From Colwellia_A sp041890515 (lineage in GTDB: Bacteria; Pseudomonadota; Gammaproteobacteria; Enterobacterales; Alteromonadaceae): a stretch of DNA of 8,395 nucleotides. A program made the position numbers and the translations under genes. Below the pieces are notes generated by a model that was not told the origin of the DNA, ran no database searches, and saw only the letters and a program-made list of their open reading frames with translations. The stretch's first letter is position 1; every line of letters starts with the position of its first letter. Positions 6,730-8,395 of the stretch are shown piece by piece. The DNA lies in assembly GCA_041890515.1 (NCBI GenBank), contig JASDWX010000004.1, positions 1-8,395 on the forward strand, in the 5' to 3' direction.

Positions 6730-6763
6730 ACTCATAATAATACGCTTGGGTATTATTATGAGT
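6730..6763. repeat. Perfect 14-bp inverted repeat with 6-base loop
   Basis: The arms actcataataatac (6730-6743) and gtattattatgagt (6750-6763) are exact reverse complements around gcttgg. The repeat lies inside the decayed reading frame, where it would encode His-Asn-Asn-Thr in one arm and Tyr-Tyr-Tyr-Glu in the other. It is A/T-rich and no T-run follows. Confidence 0.7.
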
Positions 6764-6848
6764 AGATTGGTCAATGAAAGGAAATTGCAGGTAATGAGAT
6801 TTTCGAACAGGATAGTATAAAATGCTATTTAATGTCTGACCTTGTTAA

Positions 6849-6865
6849 ATTGAACCTAGTTCAAT
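6849..6865. repeat. Short palindrome ATTGAAC-CTA-GTTCAAT
   Basis: Two perfect 7-base arms around a 3-base centre, of a size and shape common for dimeric regulator sites. It sits directly beside the in-frame TAA of the decayed frame and about 100 bases after the helicase stop. It may be chance or a relic of an insertion. No regulator is suggested by its sequence. Confidence 0.4.
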
Positions 6866-6960
6866 CCACGCTAATACAAACACGTTATACCTGTAATATT
6901 CGACTAACTTAAGATACAGCGGACAACCTGAAATAATCATACAGTATAAAGAGATAAAAC

Positions 6961-8259
6961 TTACTCTGGTTCAACATATCCCGACCAGATATCGGCATTA
7001 ACGGTTGGTTTTTTTTTGCGTTTTTTCTTACCCGTGCCTTCAGGTTTTGCCATTGGCTTTTCTGTGGCTGTAATAGAATCACTAGTCACTTCATCCGCTT
7101 CAAAACCTTTTACTTGTTCACGTTCAAGTCGGATTTTATTTTTCTTTTCGATGACAGTGAAATGATGAAAGTCTTCATGATCGATAAGCGATATTGCTAA
7201 CCCTATTTCACCAGCACGACCACTTCGACCTATACGGTGCATGTAATCTGATGGACTTCTTGGTAAGTTAAAATTGATGACTACAGGTAGTTTTTCTATA
7301 TCTAAACCACGGGCAGCAATATCGGTAGCAATTAACACTTCAATCTCACCAGCTTTAAAACCGTCAAGCACACGACTACGTTCGCCCTGCCCTTTATCGC
7401 CATGAAAGACTTCTGCGGTAATGCCACGTTTAGCGAGTTTTTCAGCTAAGTGCTCACAGTGATGTTTCGCATTAACAAAAATAAGTGCTTGTCGCCATTC
7501 GTTTTTTTGAATTAAATGCGCTAGTACGGCTGTTTTATTACCCTTGTTAACGGTAAACACTCGCTGTACTAAAGTGCTCGCATCGCTACTTTGTACTTGT
7601 ATTTCAATTGGATTATTAAGCAGTTCTTGCGTTAACGCTTTTACTTGATCTGGGAATGTAGCTGAAAATAATAAAATTTGTTTTTTCTTTGGTAATAATG
7701 CTAATAACTCAGTCAGCTCTTCCGTAAAACCTAAACTTAGCATGCGATCGGCTTCATCAAGAACTAAGGTGTTTACCAAATCGAGTTTAATCGCATTACT
7801 TGAAATTAAATCAAGTAATCGACCCGGTGTTGCAACCAAAATATCTGCACCACCGCGTAATGCGAGCATTTGAGTATTAACGGATACACCACCAAAAACA
7901 GCAACTGTTTTAATTGCGCCATTAAAATGAGCCGCATAAGACTTAATACTATCAGCAACTTGCTTCGCTAGCTCACGAGTAGGTACTAAAATTAATCCGG
8001 TAACATAATTACCTTTACTTTTTGGGCTACTTAATGGTTTTTCAGCATGAAGCTTTTGTAACATTGGTAATGCAAAAGTCGCTGTTTTACCTGAACCGGT
8101 ATTTGCCCCTGCAATTAAATCACGTCCTGCTAGTACACTTGGAATAGCTTGTGCTTGAATAGGCGTTGGCTGTTGATATTCCAGCTCCGTTAATCGAGCT
8201 AACAAGGGGGGAATAAGGCCAAGTTCTGTAAAATTTGCGGGTGTTGTAACAGAGGTCAT
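6961..8259 (-). CDS. DEAD-box ATP-dependent RNA helicase (RhlE-like)
   Basis: 432 residues with a complete set of helicase motifs. These are the Q motif (F10, PTPIQ at 31-35), motif I GANTGSGKT (51-59), Ia PTRELA (93-98), GG (123-124), Ib TPGR (144-147), II DEAD (168-171), III SAT (199-201), IV ALIFVNAK (258-265), V ATDIAARGLD (311-320) and VI HRIGRSGR (341-348). The C-terminal tail (about 385-432) is non-conserved and carries the basic run KKKRKKK (411-417), likely for RNA binding, before a short acidic end. It should unwind or remodel RNA in the cytosol, in ribosome assembly or RNA decay. The exact subfamily (RhlE, SrmB or another) cannot be fixed here, so no symbol is given. The DEAD-RM and ANTGSGKT variants fit the RhlE-like group. 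The ATG lacks a strong ribosome site. Confidence 0.93.
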   Translation of the reverse strand: MTSVTTPANFTELGLIPPLLARLTELEYQQPTPIQAQAIPSVLAGRDLIAGANTGSGKTATFALPMLQKLHAEKPLSSPKSKGNYVTGLILVPTRELAKQVADSIKSYAAHFNGAIKTVAVFGGVSVNTQMLALRGGADILVATPGRLLDLISSNAIKLDLVNTLVLDEADRMLSLGFTEELTELLALLPKKKQILLFSATFPDQVKALTQELLNNPIEIQVQSSDASTLVQRVFTVNKGNKTAVLAHLIQKNEWRQALIFVNAKHHCEHLAEKLAKRGITAEVFHGDKGQGERSRVLDGFKAGEIEVLIATDIAARGLDIEKLPVVINFNLPRSPSDYMHRIGRSGRAGEIGLAISLIDHEDFHHFTVIEKKNKIRLEREQVKGFEADEVTSDSITATEKPMAKPEGTGKKKRKKKPTVNADIWSGYVEPE

Positions 8260-8395
8260 GAATATAAAGGGCTCAAAGCTTAGTTAATAGTCGAACATTT
8301 TAACTTATTTCTTCACCGTGAGTTAGTAAAATCGCTCAAAGTCTGTCTTTAAGTCTTACGTTCATCTATTTACTCGCCAAAGAATTAGGCAACAA
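8260..8395 (-). promoter_or_regulatory. Upstream region of the helicase gene
   Basis: 136 bases to the window edge with no supported gene. On the minus strand TTTACT followed after 17 bases by TAAGTT is a weak sigma-70-like pair ending about 50 bases before the ATG. Helicases of this class are often cold-induced through long leaders, but no cold-shock element was recognised here. Confidence 0.25.

Larger units (their letters stand above)
6674..6940 (-). pseudogene. Decayed reading frame with an in-frame TAA, unrecognised family
   Basis: On the minus strand a frame opens at ATG 6940-6938, 20 bases after the helicase stop. It runs 31 codons (begins MIISGCPLYLKLVEYY), meets TAA at 6845-6847, then continues in the same frame for 56 codons to TGA at 6674-6676. 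The second half contains ILYYPVRKSHYLQFPFI, AYYYELLRGNKEEKW and IDYLINLR. It reads like genuine protein, with aromatic and charged residues in a normal mix and few of the poly-Ile/Asn/Lys runs expected from random A/T-rich DNA. I do not recognise the family. It could be the tail of a lost gene, a small gene broken by the TAA, or chance. There is no good ribosome site. Confidence 0.4.
6438..6960. other. Gene-poor stretch of about 520 bases between the DUF2999 and helicase genes
   Basis: No intact gene of convincing length lies here on either strand. Going down the minus strand from the helicase, it contains a decayed reading frame (6674-6940), a doubtful 39-codon ORF (6531-6650), and then about 90 bases that must hold the leader and any promoter of the DUF2999 gene. 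The 8-base sequence gctattta occurs twice, 12 bases apart (6479-6486 and 6491-6498). No strong sigma-70 promoter or T-tailed terminator was recognised. Confidence 0.5.

Noticed and set aside
8329..8395. Short minus-strand frames near the right edge (such as ATG AAC GTA ... TGA) as a small gene or the tail of another gene
   Set aside because: Only about nine codons, with no recognisable sequence or ribosome site.

Overview
The window looks like chromosomal DNA of a low-GC marine gammaproteobacterium, most likely of the order Alteromonadales (Colwelliaceae-like). This is inferred from strong A/T bias in codons and spacers and from several small proteins typical of that group: a DUF2999 protein, a DUF924 protein, a short zinc-ribbon protein, and a DUF4266/DUF3570 pair. 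No tRNA, rRNA, CRISPR array or intact mobile element was seen. The window contains one 10-base assembly gap (2205-2214).

Left part (1-2804, all minus strand). In transcription order it holds a glutathione S-transferase-like gene interrupted by the gap, a periplasmic TlpA/thioredoxin-like protein with a WCGPC active site, a 74-residue DUF4266 lipoprotein ending in a Gly/Cys tail, and a DUF3570 protein that runs off the left edge after 410 residues. The last three form a compact exported cassette. The DUF3570 protein carries a DALTGAS motif that resembles the flavinylation site used by ApbE FMN transferases. A perfect 13-bp inverted repeat separates the GST gene from the likely true start of the TlpA-like gene.

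Middle (2805-5320). A divergent intergenic region leads to a 770-residue peptidase-U32-family protein on the plus strand. It has the U32 Cys quartet and an RlhA-like domain order, so it is more likely an RNA-modifying (rRNA hydroxylation-type) enzyme than a protease. It converges on the next gene across a near-perfect hairpin that probably terminates transcription from both sides.

Right part (5321-8395, minus strand). A DUF2999 protein, a zinc-ribbon protein and a DUF924 protein lie head to tail and may be cotranscribed. A gene-poor stretch (6438-6960) follows. It contains a previously unlisted decayed reading frame with an in-frame TAA, embedded inverted repeats and a doubtful 39-codon ORF. 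The last gene is a complete DEAD-box RNA helicase with a lysine-rich tail. Its upstream region reaches the right edge.

Most of the window is ordinary housekeeping or accessory content. The parts most worth a second look are the TlpA-DUF4266-DUF3570 cassette, with its possible link to flavin or thiol chemistry at the cell envelope, and the gene remnant beside the helicase.
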